This document shows positions 49,000 to 62,527 of a stretch of 64,000 nt of DNA, piece after piece. The position numbers were made by a program, and so were the translations under genes. Source of the DNA: Crotalaria pallida (Eukaryota > Streptophyta > Magnoliopsida > Fabales > Fabaceae). The notes beneath the pieces are model-generated. The model made no database searches, had not been told where the DNA came from, and saw only the letters and a program-made list of their open reading frames with translations. Location: NCBI GenBank assembly GCA_037953625.1, contig CM075649.1, positions 69,409,290-69,473,289 of the forward strand, given 5' to 3'. Within the stretch, counting starts at the first letter, position 1. Each line of letters starts with the position of its first letter.

Positions 49000-51900
49000 C
49001 CCAAGTGACCTAGAGGGTGTAGCACGAGTCCTTGGAGGTTCTAACAAGTGTAGAATGGTTAAGAGTGTATTCTAAAGGCTTAGAATGGTCTAGGGATATG
49101 TATTTGGACTTATAAGAACCATTAGAATGATCCTAAACAATGCTTGAGTGCCCAAAGGAAGTAGAGCGTGTCGCACGAGTCCTTGGAGGTTCTAACAAGT
49201 ATAGAATGGTTAAGAGAGTATTCTAAAGGCTTAGAATGGTCTAGGAATGTTTATTAGGACTTATAAGAACCATTAGAATGATCCTAAACAGTACTTGAGT
49301 CCTCAAGGGACATAGAGGGTGTAGCACGAGTCCTTGGAGGTTTTAACAAGTGTATAATGGTTAAGAGAGTATTCCAAACGCTTAGAATGGTCTAGGAATA
49401 TGTATTTGGACTTATATGAACCATTAGAATGATCCTAAACAATGCTCTAGTCCCCATGGGACGTAGAGGGTGTAGAATGAGTCCTTGGAGGTTCTAACAA
49501 GTGTAGAATGGTTAAGAGAGTATTCTAAAGGCTTAGAAAGGTCTAGGAATGTGTATTAGGACTTATAAGAACCATTAGAATGATCCTAAACATTGCTCGG
49601 TACCCCAAGTGACCTAGAGGGTGTAGCACGAGTCCTTGGAGGTTCTAACAAGTGTAGAATGGTTAAGAGTGTATTCTAAAGGCTTAGAATGGTCTAGGAA
49701 TATGTATTTGGACTTATAAGAACCATTAGAATGATCCTAAACAATGCTTGAGTCCCCAAGGGAAGTAGAGCGTGTCGCACGAGTCCTTGGAGGTTCTAAC
49801 AAGTGTAGAATGGTTAAGAGAGTATTCTAAAGGCTTAGAATGGTCTAGGAATGTGTATTAGGACTTATAAGAACCATTAGAATGACCCTAAACATTGCTT
49901 GGTACCCCAAAGGACGTAGAGGGTGTAGCACGAGTCCTTGGAGGTTCTAACAAGTGTAGAATGGTTAAGAGAGTATTCTAAAGGCTTAGAATGGTCTAGG
50001 AAGGTGTATTGGGACTTATAAGAACCATTAGAATGATCCTAAACATCGCTTGGTACACCAAGGGATGTAGAGGGTGTAGCACGAGTCCTTGGATGTTCTA
50101 ACAAGTGAAGAATGGTTAAGAGAGTATTCTAAAGGCTTAGAATGGTCTAGGAATGTGTATTAGGACTTATAAGAACCATTAGAATGATCCTAAGCAATAC
50201 TTGAGTCCTCAAGGGACGTAGAGGGTGTAGCATGAGTCCTTGGAGGTTTTAACAAGTGTATAATGGTTAAGAGAGTATTCTAAAGGCTTAGAATCTAGGA
50301 ATGTGTATTAGGACTTATAAGAACATTAGAATGATCCTAAACAGTGCTTGGTACACCAAGGGACGTAGAGGGTGTAGCACGAGTCCTTGGATGTTCTAAC
50401 AAGTATGGAATGGTTAAGAGAGTATTCTAAAGGCTTAGAATGGTCTAGGAATGTGTATTAGGACTTATAAGAACCATTAGAATGATCCTAAACATTGCTC
50501 GGTACCCCAAGTGACGTAGAGGGTGTAGCACGAGTCCTTGGAGGTTCTAACAAGTGTAGAATGGTTAAGAGTGTATTCTAAAGGCTTAGAATGGTCTAGG
50601 AATATGTATTTGGACTTATAAGAACCATTAGAATGATCCTAAACAATGCTTGAGTCCCCAAAGGAAGTAGAGCGTGTCGCACGAGTCCTTGGAGGTTCTA
50701 ACAAGTATAGAATGGTTAAGAGAGTATTCTAAAGGCTTAGAATGGTCTAGGAATGTTTATTAGGACTTATAAGAACCATTAGAATGATCCTAAACAGTAC
50801 TTGAGTCCTCAAGGGACATAGAGGGTGTAGCACGAGTCCTTGGAGGTTTTAACAAGTGTATAATGGTTAAGAGAGTATTCCAAACGCTTAGAATGGTCTA
50901 GGAATATGTATTTGGACTTATATGAACCATTAGAATGATCCTAAACAATGCTCTAGTCCCCATGGGACGTAGAGGGTGTAGAATGAGTCCTTCGAGGTTC
51001 TAACAAGTGTAGAATGGTTAAGAGAGTATTCTAAAGGCTTAGAAAGGTCTAGGAATGTGTATTAGGACTTATAAGAACCATTAGAATGATCCTAAACATT
51101 GCTCGGTACCCCAAGTGACGTAGAGGGTGTAGCACGAGTCCTTGGAGGTTCTAACAAGTGTAGAATGGTTAAGAGTGTATTCTAAAGGCTTAGAATGGTC
51201 TAGGAATATGTATTTGGACTTATAAGAACCATTAGAATGATCCTAAACAATGCTTGAGTCCCCAAGGGAAGTAGAGCGTGTCGCACGAGTCCTTGGAGGT
51301 TCTAACAAGTGTAGAATGGTTAAGAGAGTATTCTAAAGGCTTAGAATGGTCTAGGAATGTGTATTAGGACTTATAAGAACCATTAGAATGACCCTAAACA
51401 TTGCTTGGTACCCCAAAGGACGTAGAGGGTGTAGCACGAGTCCTTGGAGGTTCTAACAAGTGTAGAATGGTTAAGAGAGTATTCTAAAGGCTTAGACTGG
51501 TCTAGGAAGGTGTATTGGGACTTATAAGAACCATTAGAATGATCCTAAACATCGCTTGGTACACCAAGGGATGTAGAGGGTGTAGCACGAGTCCTTGGAT
51601 GTTCTAACAAGTGAAGAATGGTTAAGAGAGTATTCTAAAGGCTTAGAATGGTCTAGGAATGTGTATTAGGACTTATAAGAACCATTAGAATGATCCTAAG
51701 CAATACTTGAGTCCTCAAGGGACGTAGAGGGTGTAGCATGAGTCCTTGGAGGTTTTAACAAGTGTATAATGGTTAAGAGAGTATTCTAAAGGCTTAGAAT
51801 CTAGGAATGTGTATTAGGACTTATAAGAACATTAGAATGATCCTAAACAGTGCTTGGTACACCAAGGGACGTAGAGGGTGTAGCACGAGTCCTTGGATGT

Positions 51901-52030
51901 TCTAACAAGTATGGAATGGTTAAGAGAGTATTCTAAAGGCTTAGAATGGTCTAGGAATGTGTATTAGGACTTATAAGAACCATTAGAATGATCCTAAACA
52001 TTGCTCGGTACCCCAAGTGACGTAGAGGGT
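49000..52030 (-). repeat. 1,506-bp HOR (10 monomers), two copies
   Basis: The unusual TGTAGAATGAGTCC lies at 49,471 and 50,977, 1,506 bp apart = 10 x 151 - 4. The deficit is the 147-bp monomer with AGAATCTAGG and AAGAACATTAG, near 50,290 and again near 51,800. Copies differ at single sites such as GTGACCTAGAGG versus GTGACGTAGAGG and TTGGAGG versus TTCGAGG. Confidence 0.87.
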
Positions 52031-54729
52031 GTAGCACGAGTCCTTGGAGGTTCTAACAAGTGTAGAATGGTTAAGAGTGTATTCTAAAGGCTTAGAATGG
52101 TCTAGGAATATGTATTTGGACTTATAAGAACCATTAGAAGGATCCTAAACAAAGCTTGGGTCCCCAAGGGAAGTAGAGCGTGTCGCACGAGTCCTTGGAG
52201 GTTCTAACAAGTGTAGAATGGTTAAGAGAGTATTCTAAAGGCTTAGAATGGTCTAGGAATGTGTATTAGGACGTATAAGAACCATTAGAATGATCCTAAA
52301 CATTGCTTGGTACACCAAGGGATGTAGAGGGTGTAGCACGAGTCCTTGGATGTTCTAACAAGTGTAGAATGGTTAAGAGAGTATTCTAAAGGCTTAGAAA
52401 GGTCTAGGAATGTGTATTAGGACTTATAAGAACCATTAGAATGATCCTAAACAATACTTGAGTCCTCAAGGGACATAGAGGGTGTAGCACGAGTCCTTGG
52501 AGGTTCTAACAAGTGTAGAATGGTTAAGAGAGTATTCTAAAGGCTTAGAATGGTCTAGGAATGTGTATTAGGACTTATAAGAACCATTAGAATGATCCTA
52601 AACATTGCTTGGTACACCAAGGGATGTAGAGGGTGTAGCACGAGTCCTTTGATGTTCCAACAAGTGTAGAATGGTTAAGAGAGTATTCTAAAGGCTTAGA
52701 ATGGTCTAGGAATGTGTATTAGGACTTATAAGAACCATTAGAATGATCCTAAACATTGCTCGGTACCCCAAGTGACCTAGAGGGTGTAGCATGAGTCCTT
52801 GGAGGTTCTAACAAGTGTAGAATGGTTAAGAGTGTATTCTAAAGGCTTAGAATGGTCTAGGAATATGTATTTGGACTTATAAGAACCATTAGAATGATCC
52901 TAAACAATGCTTGAGTCCCCAAAGGAAGTAGAGCGTGTAGCACGAGTCCATGGAGGTTCTAACAAGTATAGAATGGTTAAGAGAGTATTCTAAAGGCTTA
53001 GAATGGTCTAGGAATGTTTATTAGGACTTATAAGAACCATTAGAATGATCCTAAACATTGCTCGGTACCCCAAGTGACGTAGAGGGTGTAGCACGAGTCC
53101 TTGGAGGTTTTAACAAGTGTATAATGGTTAAGAGAGTATTCCAAACGCTTAGAATGGTCTAGGAATATGTATTTGGACTTATAAGAACCATTAGAATGAT
53201 CCTAAACAATGCTTGAGTCCCCAAAGGAAGTAGAGCGTGTAGCACGAGTCCTTGGAGGTTCTAACAAGTGTAGAATGGTTAAGAGAGTATTCTAAAGGCT
53301 TAGAATGGTCTAGGAAGGTGTATTAGGACTTATAAGAACCATTAGAATGATCCTAAACATTGCTTGGTACACCAAGGGATGTAGAGGGTGTAGCACGAGT
53401 CCTTTGATGTTCTAACAAGTGTAGAATGGTTAAGAGAGTATTCTCAAGGCTTAGAATGGTCTAGGAATGTGTATTAGGACTTATAAGAACCATTAGAATG
53501 ATCCTAAACATTGCTCGGTACCCCAAGTGACCTAGAGGGTGTAGCACGAGTCCTTGGAGGTTCTAACAAGTGTAGAATGGTTAAGAGTGTATTCTAAAGG
53601 CTTAGAATGGTCTAGGAATATGTATTTGGACTTATAAGAACCATTAGAATGATCCTAAACAATGCTTGAGTCCCCAAAGGAAGTAGAGCGTGTCGCACGA
53701 GTCCTTGGAGGTTCTAACAAGTGTAGAATGGTTAAGAGAGTATTCTAAAGGCTTAGAATGGTCTAGGAATGTTTATTAGGACTTATAAGAACCATTAGAA
53801 TGATCCTAAACAGTACTTGAGTCCTCAAGGGACATAGAGGGTGTAGCACGAGTCCTTGGAGGTTTTAACAAGTGTATAATGGTTAAGAGAGTATTCCAAA
53901 CGCTTAGAATGGTCTAGGAATATGTATTTCGACTTATATGAACCATTAGAATGATCCTAAACAATGCTTGAGTCCCCAAGGGACGTAGAGCGTGTAGCAT
54001 GAGTCCTTGGAGGTTTTAACAAGTGTAGAATGGTTAAGAGAGTATTCTAAAGGCTTAGAATGGTCTAGGAATGTGTATTAGGACTTATAAGAACCATTAG
54101 AATGATCCTAAACATTTCTTGGTACCCCAAAGGACGTAGAGGGTGTAACACGAGTCCTTGGGGGTTCTAAAAAGTGTAGAAAGGTTAAGAGAGTATTATA
54201 AAGGCTTAGAATGGTCTAGGAATGTTTATTAGGACTTATGAGAACCATTAGAATGATCCTAAACAATACTTGAGTCCTCAAGGGACATAGAGGGTGTAGC
54301 ACGAGTCCTTGGAGGTTTTAACAAGTGTATAATGGTTAAGAGAGTATTCTAAAGGCTTAGAATCTAGGAATGTGTATTAGGACTTATAAGAACTATTAGA
54401 ATGATCCTAAACATTGCTTGGTACACCAAGGGACGTAGAGGGTGTAGCACGAGTCCTTGGATGTTCTAACAAGTGTAGAATGGTTAAGAGAGTATTCCAA
54501 AGGCTTAGAATGGTCTAGGAATGTGTATTAGGACTTATAAGAACCATTAGAATGATCCTAAACATTGCTCGGTACCCCAAGTGACGTAGAGGGTGTAGCA
54601 CGAGTCCTTGGAGGTTCTAACAAGTGTAGAATGGTTAAGAGAGTATTCTAAAGGCTTAGAATGGTCTAGGAATATGTATTTGGACTTATAAGAACCATTA
54701 GAATGATCCTAAACAATGCTTGAGTCCCC

Positions 54730-54775
54730 AAGGGACGTAGAGCGTGAAGCACAAGTGACGTAGAGGGTGTAGCAC
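54730..54775 (-). repeat. 23-bp internal duplication making a 174-bp monomer (copy 1)
   Basis: Bases 54,730-54,752 and 54,753-54,775 are adjacent 23-bp near repeats: AAGGGACGTAGAGCGTGAAG followed by CAC, then AAGTGACGTAGAGGGTGTAG followed by CAC. The left half resembles a class B monomer end and the right half a class A monomer end, so it may be an out-of-register junction between two different monomers rather than simple slippage. Confidence 0.9.
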
Positions 54776-55177
54776 GAGTCCTTGGAGGTTCTAACAAGTG
54801 TAGAATGGTTAAGAGAGTATTCTAAAGGCTTAGAATGGTCTAGAAATGTGTCTTAGGACTTATAAGAACCATTAGAATGATCCTAAACATTGCTCGGTAC
54901 CCCAAGTGACGTAGAGGGTGTAGCACGAGTCCTTCGAGGTTCTAACAAGTGTAGAATGGTTAAGAGTGTATTCTAAAGGCTTAGAATGGTCTAGGAATAT
55001 GTATTTGGACTTATAAGAACCATTAGAATGATCCTAAACAATGCTTGAGTCCCCAAGGGAAGTAGAGTGTGTCGCATGAGTCCTTGGAGGTTCTAACAAG
55101 TGTAGAATGGTTAAGAGAGTATTCTAAAGGCTTAGAATGGTCTAGGAATGTGTATTAGGACTTATAAGAACCATTAG

Positions 55178-57286
55178 AATTATCCTAAACATTGCTTGGT
55201 ACCCCAAAGGACGTAGAGGGTGTAGCACGAGTCCTTGGAGGTTCTAACAAGTGTAGAATGGTTAAGAGAGTATTCTAAAGGCTTATAATGGTCTAGGAAT
55301 ATGTATTTGGACTTATATGAACCATTAGAATGATCCTAAACAATACTTGACTCCCCAAGGGACGTAGAGGGTGTAGCATGAGTCCTTGGAGGTTCTAACA
55401 AGTGTAGAATGGTTAAGAGAGTATTCTTAAGGCTTAGAATGGTCTAGGAAGGTGTATTAGGACTTGTAAGAACCATTAGAATGATCCTAAACATTGCTTG
55501 GTACACCAAGGGATGTAGAGGGTGTAGCACGAGTCCTTGGATGTTCTAACAAGTGTAGAATGGTTAAGAGAGTATTCTAAAGGCTTAGAATGGTCTAGGA
55601 ATGTTTATTAGGACTTATAAGAACCATTAGAATGATCCTAAACAATACTTGAGTCCTCAAGGGACATAGAGGGTGTAGCACGAGTCCTTGGAGGTTTTAA
55701 CAAGTGTATAATGGTTAAGAGAGTATTCTAAAGGCTTAGAATCTAGGAATGTGCATTAGGACTTAAAAGAACTATTAGAATGATCCTAAACATTGCTTGG
55801 TACACCAAGGGACGTAGAGGGTGTAGCACGAGTCCTTGGATGTTCTAACAAGTGTAGAATGGTAAAGAGAGTATTCTAAAGGCTTAGAATGGTCTAGGAA
55901 TGTGTATTAGGACTTATAAGAACCATTAGAATGATCCTAAACATTGCTCGGTACCCCAAGTGACGTAGAGGGTGTAGCACAAGTCCTTGGAGGTTCTAAC
56001 AAGTGTAGAATGGTTAAGAGAGTATTCTAAAGGCTTAGAATGGTCTAGGAATATGTATTTGGACTTATAAGAACCATTAGAATGATCCTAAACAATGCTT
56101 GAGTCCCCAAGGGACGTAGAGCGTGTAGCATGAGTCCTTGGAGGTTCTAACAAGTGTAGAATAGTTAAGAGAGTATTCTAAAGGCTTAGAATGGTCTAGT
56201 AATATGTATTTGGACTTATAAGAACCATTAGAATTATCCTAAACATTGCTTGGTACCCCAAAGGACGTAGAGGGTGTAGCACGAGTCCTTGGAGGTTCTA
56301 ACAAGTGTAGAATGGTTAAGAGAGTATTCTAAAGGCTTATAATGGTCTAGGAATATGTATTTGGACTTATATGAACCATTAGAATGATCCTAAACAATAC
56401 TTGACTCCCCAAGGGACGTAGAGGGTGTAGCATGAGTCCTTGGAGGTTCTAACAAGTGTAGAATGGTTAAGAGAGTATTCTTAAGGCTTAGAATGGTCTA
56501 GGAAGGTGTATTAGGACTTGTAAGAACCATTAGAATGATCCTAAACATTGCTTGGTACACCAAGGGATGTAGAGGGTGTAGCACGAGTCCTTGGATGTTC
56601 TAACAAGTGTAGAATGGTTAAGAGAGTATTCTAAAGGCTTAGAATGGTCTAGGAATGTTTATTAGGACTTATAAGAACCATTAGAATGATCCTAAACAAT
56701 ACTTGAGTCCTCAAGGGACATAGAGGGTGTAGCACGAGTCCTTGGAGGTTTTAACAAGTGTATAATGGTTAAGAGAGTATTCTAAAGGCTTAGAATCTAG
56801 GAATGTGCATTAGGACTTAAAAGAACTATTAGAATGATCCTAAACATTGCTTGGTACACCAAGGGACGTAGAGGGTGTAGCACGAGTCCTTGGATGTTCT
56901 AACAAGTGTAGAATGGTAAAGAGAGTATTCTAAAGGCTTAGAATGGTCTAGGAATGTGTATTAGGACTTATAAGAACCATTAGAATGATCCTAAACATTG
57001 CTCGGTACCCCAAGTGACGTAGAGGGTGTAGCACAAGTCCTTGGAGGTTCTAACAAGTGTAGAATGGTTAAGAGAGTATTCTAAAGGCTTAGAATGGTCT
57101 AGGAATATGTATTTGGACTTATAAGAACCATTAGAATGATCCTAAACAATGCTTGAGTCCCCAAGGGACGTAGAGCGTGTAGCATGAGTCCTTGGAGGTT
57201 CTAACAAGTGTAGAATAGTTAAGAGAGTATTCTAAAGGCTTAGAATGGTCTAGTAATATGTATTTGGACTTATAAGCACCATTAGA
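55178..57286 (-). repeat. 1,054-bp HOR (7 monomers), two copies
   Basis: AATTATCCTAAAC lies at 55,178 and 56,232; GTGCATTAGGACTTAAAAG at 55,751 and 56,805. Both are 1,054 bp apart = 7 x 151 - 3, the deficit being the AGAATCTAGG monomer. Other shared marks are GGACTTGTAAGAACC, GTATTCTTAAGG, ACTTGACTCCCC and GGTAAAGAG. I saw no difference between copies in the parts I compared. Confidence 0.9.
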
Positions 57287-58669
57287 ATGATCCTAAACAA
57301 TGCTTGAGTCCCCAAGGGACGTAGAGCGTGTAGCATGAGTCCTTGGAGGTTCTAACAAGTGTAGAATGGTTAAGAGAGTATTCTAAAGGCTTAGAATGGT
57401 CTAGGAATGTGTATTAGGACTTATAAGAACCATTAGAATGATCCTAAACAATGCTTGGTACACCAAGGGATATAGAGGGTGTAGCACGAGTCCTTGGATG
57501 TTCTAACAAGTGTAGAATGGTTAAGAGAGTATTCTAAAGGCTTTGAATGGTCTAGGAATGTTTATTAGGACTTATAAGAACCATTAGAATGATCCTAAAC
57601 ATTGCTCGGTACCCCAAGTGACGTAGAGGGTGTAGCATGAGTCCTTGGAGGTTCTAACAAGTGTAGAATGGTTAAGAGAGTATTCTAAAGGCTTAGAATG
57701 GTCTAGGAATCTGTATTTGGACTTATAAGAACCATTAGAATGATCCTAAAATATGCTTGAGTCCCCAAGGGACGTAGAGCGTGTAGCATGAGTCCTTGGA
57801 GGTTCTAACAAGTGTAGAATAGTTAAGAGAGTATTCTAAAGGCTTAGAATGGTCTAGTAATATGTATTTGGACTTATAAGCACCATTAGAATGATCCTAA
57901 ACAATGCTTGAGTCCGCAAGGGACGTAGAGCGTGTAGCATGAGTCCTTGGAGGTTCTAACAAGTGTAGAATGGTTAAGAGAGTATTCTAAAGGCTTAGAA
58001 TGGTCTAGGAATGTGTATTAGGACTTATAAGAACCATTAGAATGATCCTAAACATTTCTTGGTACCCCAAAGGACGTAGAGGGTGTAACACGAGTCCTTG
58101 GGGGTTCTAAAAAGTGTAGAAAGGTTAAGAGAGTATTATAAAGGCTTAGAATGGTCTAGGAATGTTTATTAGGACTTATGAGAACCATTAGAATGATCCT
58201 AAACAATACTTGAGTCCTCAAGGGACATAGAGGGTGTAGCACGAGTCCTTGGAGGTTTTAACAAGTGTATAATGGTTAAGAGAGTATTCTAAAGGCTTAG
58301 AATCTAGGAATGTGTATTAGGACTTATAAGAACTATTAGAATGATCCTAAACATTGCTTGGTACACCAAGGGACGTAGAGGGTGTAGCACGAGTCCTTGG
58401 ATGTTCTAACAAGTGTAGAATGGTTAAGAGAGTATTCCAAAGGCTTAGAATGGTCTAGGAATGTGTATTAGGACTTATAAGAACCATTAGAATGATCCTA
58501 AACATTGCTCGGTACCCCAAGTGACGTAGAGGGTGTAGCACGAGTCCTTGGAGGTTCTAACAAGTGTAGAATGGTTAAGAGAGTATTCTAAAGGCTTAGA
58601 ATGGTCTAGGAATATGTATTTGGACTTATAAGAACCATTAGAATGATCCTAAACAATGCTTGAGTCCCC

Positions 58670-58715
58670 AAGGGACGTAGAGCGTGAAGCACAAGTGACG
58701 TAGAGGGTGTAGCAC
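58670..58715 (-). repeat. 23-bp internal duplication (copy 2)
   Basis: Same structure as at 54,730, 3,940 bp downstream; part of the amplified block. Confidence 0.9.
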
Positions 58716-60048
58716 GAGTCCTTGGAGGTTCTAACAAGTGTAGAATGGTTAAGAGAGTATTCTAAAGGCTTAGAATGGTCTAGAAATGTGTATTAGGACT
58801 TATAAGAACCATTAGAATGATCCTAAACATTGCTCGGTACCCCAAGTGACGTAGAGGGTGTAGCACGAGTCCTTCGAGGTTCTAACAAGTGTAGAATGGT
58901 TAAGAGTGTATTCTAAAGGCTTAGAATGGTCTAGGAATATGTATTTGGACTGATAAGAACCATTAGAATGATCCTAAACAATGCTTGAGTCCCCAAGGGA
59001 AGTAGAGTGTGTCGCATGAGTCCTTGGAGGTTCTAACAAGTGTAGAATATTTAAGAGAGTATTCTAAAGGCTTAGAATGGTCTAGGAATGTGTATTAGGA
59101 CTTATAAGAACCATTAGAATTATCCTAAACATTGCTTGGTACCCCAAAGGACGTAGAGGGTGTAGCACGAGTCCTTGGAGGTTCTAACAAGTGTAGAATG
59201 GTTAAGAGAGTATTCTAAAGGCTTATAATGGTCTAGGAATATGTATTTGGACTTATATGAACCATTAGAATGATCCTAAACAATACTTGACTCCCCAAGG
59301 GGCGTAGAGGGTGTAGCATGAGTCCTTGGAGGTTCTAACAAGTGTAGAATGGTTAAGAGAGTATTCTTAAGGCTTAGAATGGTCTAGGAAGGTGTATTAG
59401 GACTTGTAAGAACCATTAGAATGATCCTAAACATTGCTTGGTACACCAAGGGATGTAGAGGGTGTAGCACGAGTCCTTGGATGTTCTAACAAGTGTAGAA
59501 TGGTTAAGAGAGTATTCTAAAGGCTTAGAATGGTCTAGGAATGTTTATTAGGACTTATGAGAACCATTAGAATGATCCTAAACAATACTTGAGTCCTCAA
59601 GGGACATAGAGGGTGTAGCACGAGTCCTTGGAGGTTTTAACAAGTGTATAATGGTTAAGAGAGTATTCTAAAGGCTTAGAATCTAGGAATGTGTATTAGG
59701 ACTTATAAGAACTATTAGAATGATCCTAAACATTGCTTGGTACACCAAGGGACGTAGAGGGTGTAGCACGAGTCCTTGGATGTTCTAACAAGTGTAGAAT
59801 GGTTAAGAGAGTATTCCAAAGGCTTAGAATGGTCTAGGAATGTGTATTAGGACTTATAAGAACCATTAGAATGATCCTAAACATTGCTCGGTACCCCAAG
59901 TGACGTAGAGGGTGTAGCACGAGTCCTTGGAGGTTCTAACAAGTGTAGAATGGTTAAGAGAGTATTCTAAAGGCTTAGAATGGTCTAGGAATATGTATTT
60001 GGACTTATAAGAACCATTAGAATGATCCTAAACAATGCTTGAGTCCCC

Positions 60049-60094
60049 AAGGGACGTAGAGCGTGAAGCACAAGTGACGTAGAGGGTGTAGCAC
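60049..60094 (-). repeat. 23-bp internal duplication (copy 3)
   Basis: Same structure, 1,379 bp after copy 2; it marks the 9-monomer HOR. Confidence 0.9.
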
Positions 60095-62481
60095 GAGTCC
60101 TTGGAGGTTCTAACAAGTGTAGAATGGTTAAGAGAGTATTCTAAAGGCTTAGAATGGTCTAGAAATGTGTATTAGGACTTATAAGAACCATTAGAATGAT
60201 CCTAAACATTGCTCGGTACCCCAAGTGACGTAGAGGGTGTAGCACGAGTCCTTCGAGGTTCTAACAAGTGTAGAATGGTTAAGAGTGTATTCTAAAGGCT
60301 TAGAATGGTCTAGGAATATGTATTTGGACTTATAAGAACCATTAGAATGATCCTAAACAATGCTTGAGTCCCCAAGGGAAGTAGAGTGTGTCGCATGAGT
60401 CCTTGGAGGTTCTAACAAGTGTAGAATATTTAAGAGAGTATTCTAAAGGCTTAGAATGGTCTAGGAATGTGTATTAGGACTTATAAGAACCATTAGAATT
60501 ATCCTAAACATTGCTTGGTACCCCAAAGGACGTAGAGGGTGTAGCACGAGTCCTTGGAGGTTCTAACAAGTGTAGAATGGTTAAGAGAGTATTCTAAAGG
60601 CTTATAATGGTCTAGGAATATGTATTTGGACTTATATGAACCATTAGAATGATCCTAAACAATACTTGACTCCCCAAGGGGCGTAGAGGGTGTAGCATGA
60701 GTCCTTGGAGGTTCTAACAAGTGTAGAATGGTTAAGAGAGTATTCTTAAGGCTTAGAATGGTCTAGGAAGGTGTATTAGGACTTGTAAGAACCATTAGAA
60801 TGATCCTAAACATTGCTTGGTACACCAAGGGATGTAGAGGGTGTAGCACGAGTCCTTGGATGTTCTAACAAGTGTAGAATGGTTAAGAGAGTATTCTAAA
60901 GGCTTAGAATGGTCTAGGAATGTTTATTAGGACTTATAAGAACCATTAGAATGATCCTAAACAATACTTGAGTCCTCAAAGGACATAGAGGGTGTAGCAC
61001 GAGTCCTTGGAGGTTTTAACAAGTGTATAATGGTTAAGAGAGTATTCTAAAGGCTTAGAATCTAGGAATGTGCATTAGGACTTAAAAGAACTATTAGAAT
61101 GATCCTAAACATTGCTTGGTACACCAAGGGACGTAGAGGGTGTAGCACGAGTCCTTGGATGTTCTAACAAGTGTAGAATAGTTAAGAGAGTATTCTAAAG
61201 GCTTAGAATGGTCTAGTAATATGTATTTGGACTTATAAGCACCATTAGAATGATCCTAAACAATGCTTGAGTCCCCAAGGGACGTAGAGCGTGTAGCATG
61301 AGTCCTTGGAGGTTCTAACAAGTGTAGAATGGTTAAGAGAGTATTCTAAAGGCTTTGAATGGTCTAGGAATGTTTATTAGGACTTATAAGAACCATTAGA
61401 ATGATCCTAAACATTGCTCGGTACCCCAAGTGACGTAGAGGGTGTAGCATGAGTCCTTGGAGGTTCTAACAAGTGTAGAATGGTTAAGAGAGTATTCTAA
61501 AGGCTTAGAATGGTCTAGGAATCTGTATTTGGACTTATAAGAACCATTAGAATGATCCTAAAATATGCTTGAGTCCCCAAGGGACGTAGAGCGTGTAGCA
61601 TGAGTTCTTGGAGGTTCTAACAAGTGTAGAATAGTTAAGAGAGTATTCTAAAGGCTTAGAATGGTCTAGTAATATGTATTTGGACTTATAAGCACCATTA
61701 GAATGATCCTAAACAATGCTTGAGTCCGCAAGGGACGTAGAGCGTGTAGCATGAGTCCTTGGAGGTTCTAACAAGTGTAGAATGGTTAAGAGAGTATTCT
61801 AAAGGCTTAGAATGGTCTAGGAATGTGTATTAGGACTTATAAGAACCATTAGAATGATCCTAAACATTTCTTGGTACCCCAAAGGACGTAGAGGGTGTAA
61901 CACGAGTCCTTGGGGGTTCTAAAAAGTGTAGAAAGGTTAAGAGAGTATTATAAAGGCTTAGAATGGTCTAGGAATGTTTATTAGGACTTATGAGAACCAT
62001 TAGAATGATCCTAAACAATACTTGAGTCCTCAAGGGACATAGAGGGTGTAGCACGAGTCCTTGGAGGTTTTAACAAGTGTATAATGGTTAAGAGAGTATT
62101 CTAAAGGCTTAAAATCTAGGAATGTGTATTAGGACTTATAAGAACTATTAGAATGATCCTAAACATTGCTTGGTACACCAAGGGACGTAGAGGGTGTAGC
62201 ACGAGTCCTTGGATGTTCTAACAAGTGTAGAATGGTTAAGAGAGTATTCCAAAGGCTTAGAATGGTCTAGGAATGTGTATTAGGACTTATAAGAACCATT
62301 AGAATGATCCTAAACATTGCTCGGTACCCCAAGTGACGTAGAGGGTGTAGCACGAGTCCTTGGAGGTTCTAACAAGTGTAGAATGGTTAAGAGAGTATTC
62401 TAAAGGCTTAGAATGGTCTAGGAATATGTATTTGGACTTATAAGAACCATTAGAATGATCCTAAACAATGCTTGAGTCCCC

Positions 62482-62527
62482 AAGGGACGTAGAGCGTGAA
62501 GCACAAGTGACGTAGAGGGTGTAGCAC
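62482..62527 (-). repeat. 23-bp internal duplication (copy 4)
   Basis: Same structure, 3,812 bp after copy 2 and 2,433 bp after copy 3. I see no further copy before the window end. Confidence 0.9.
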
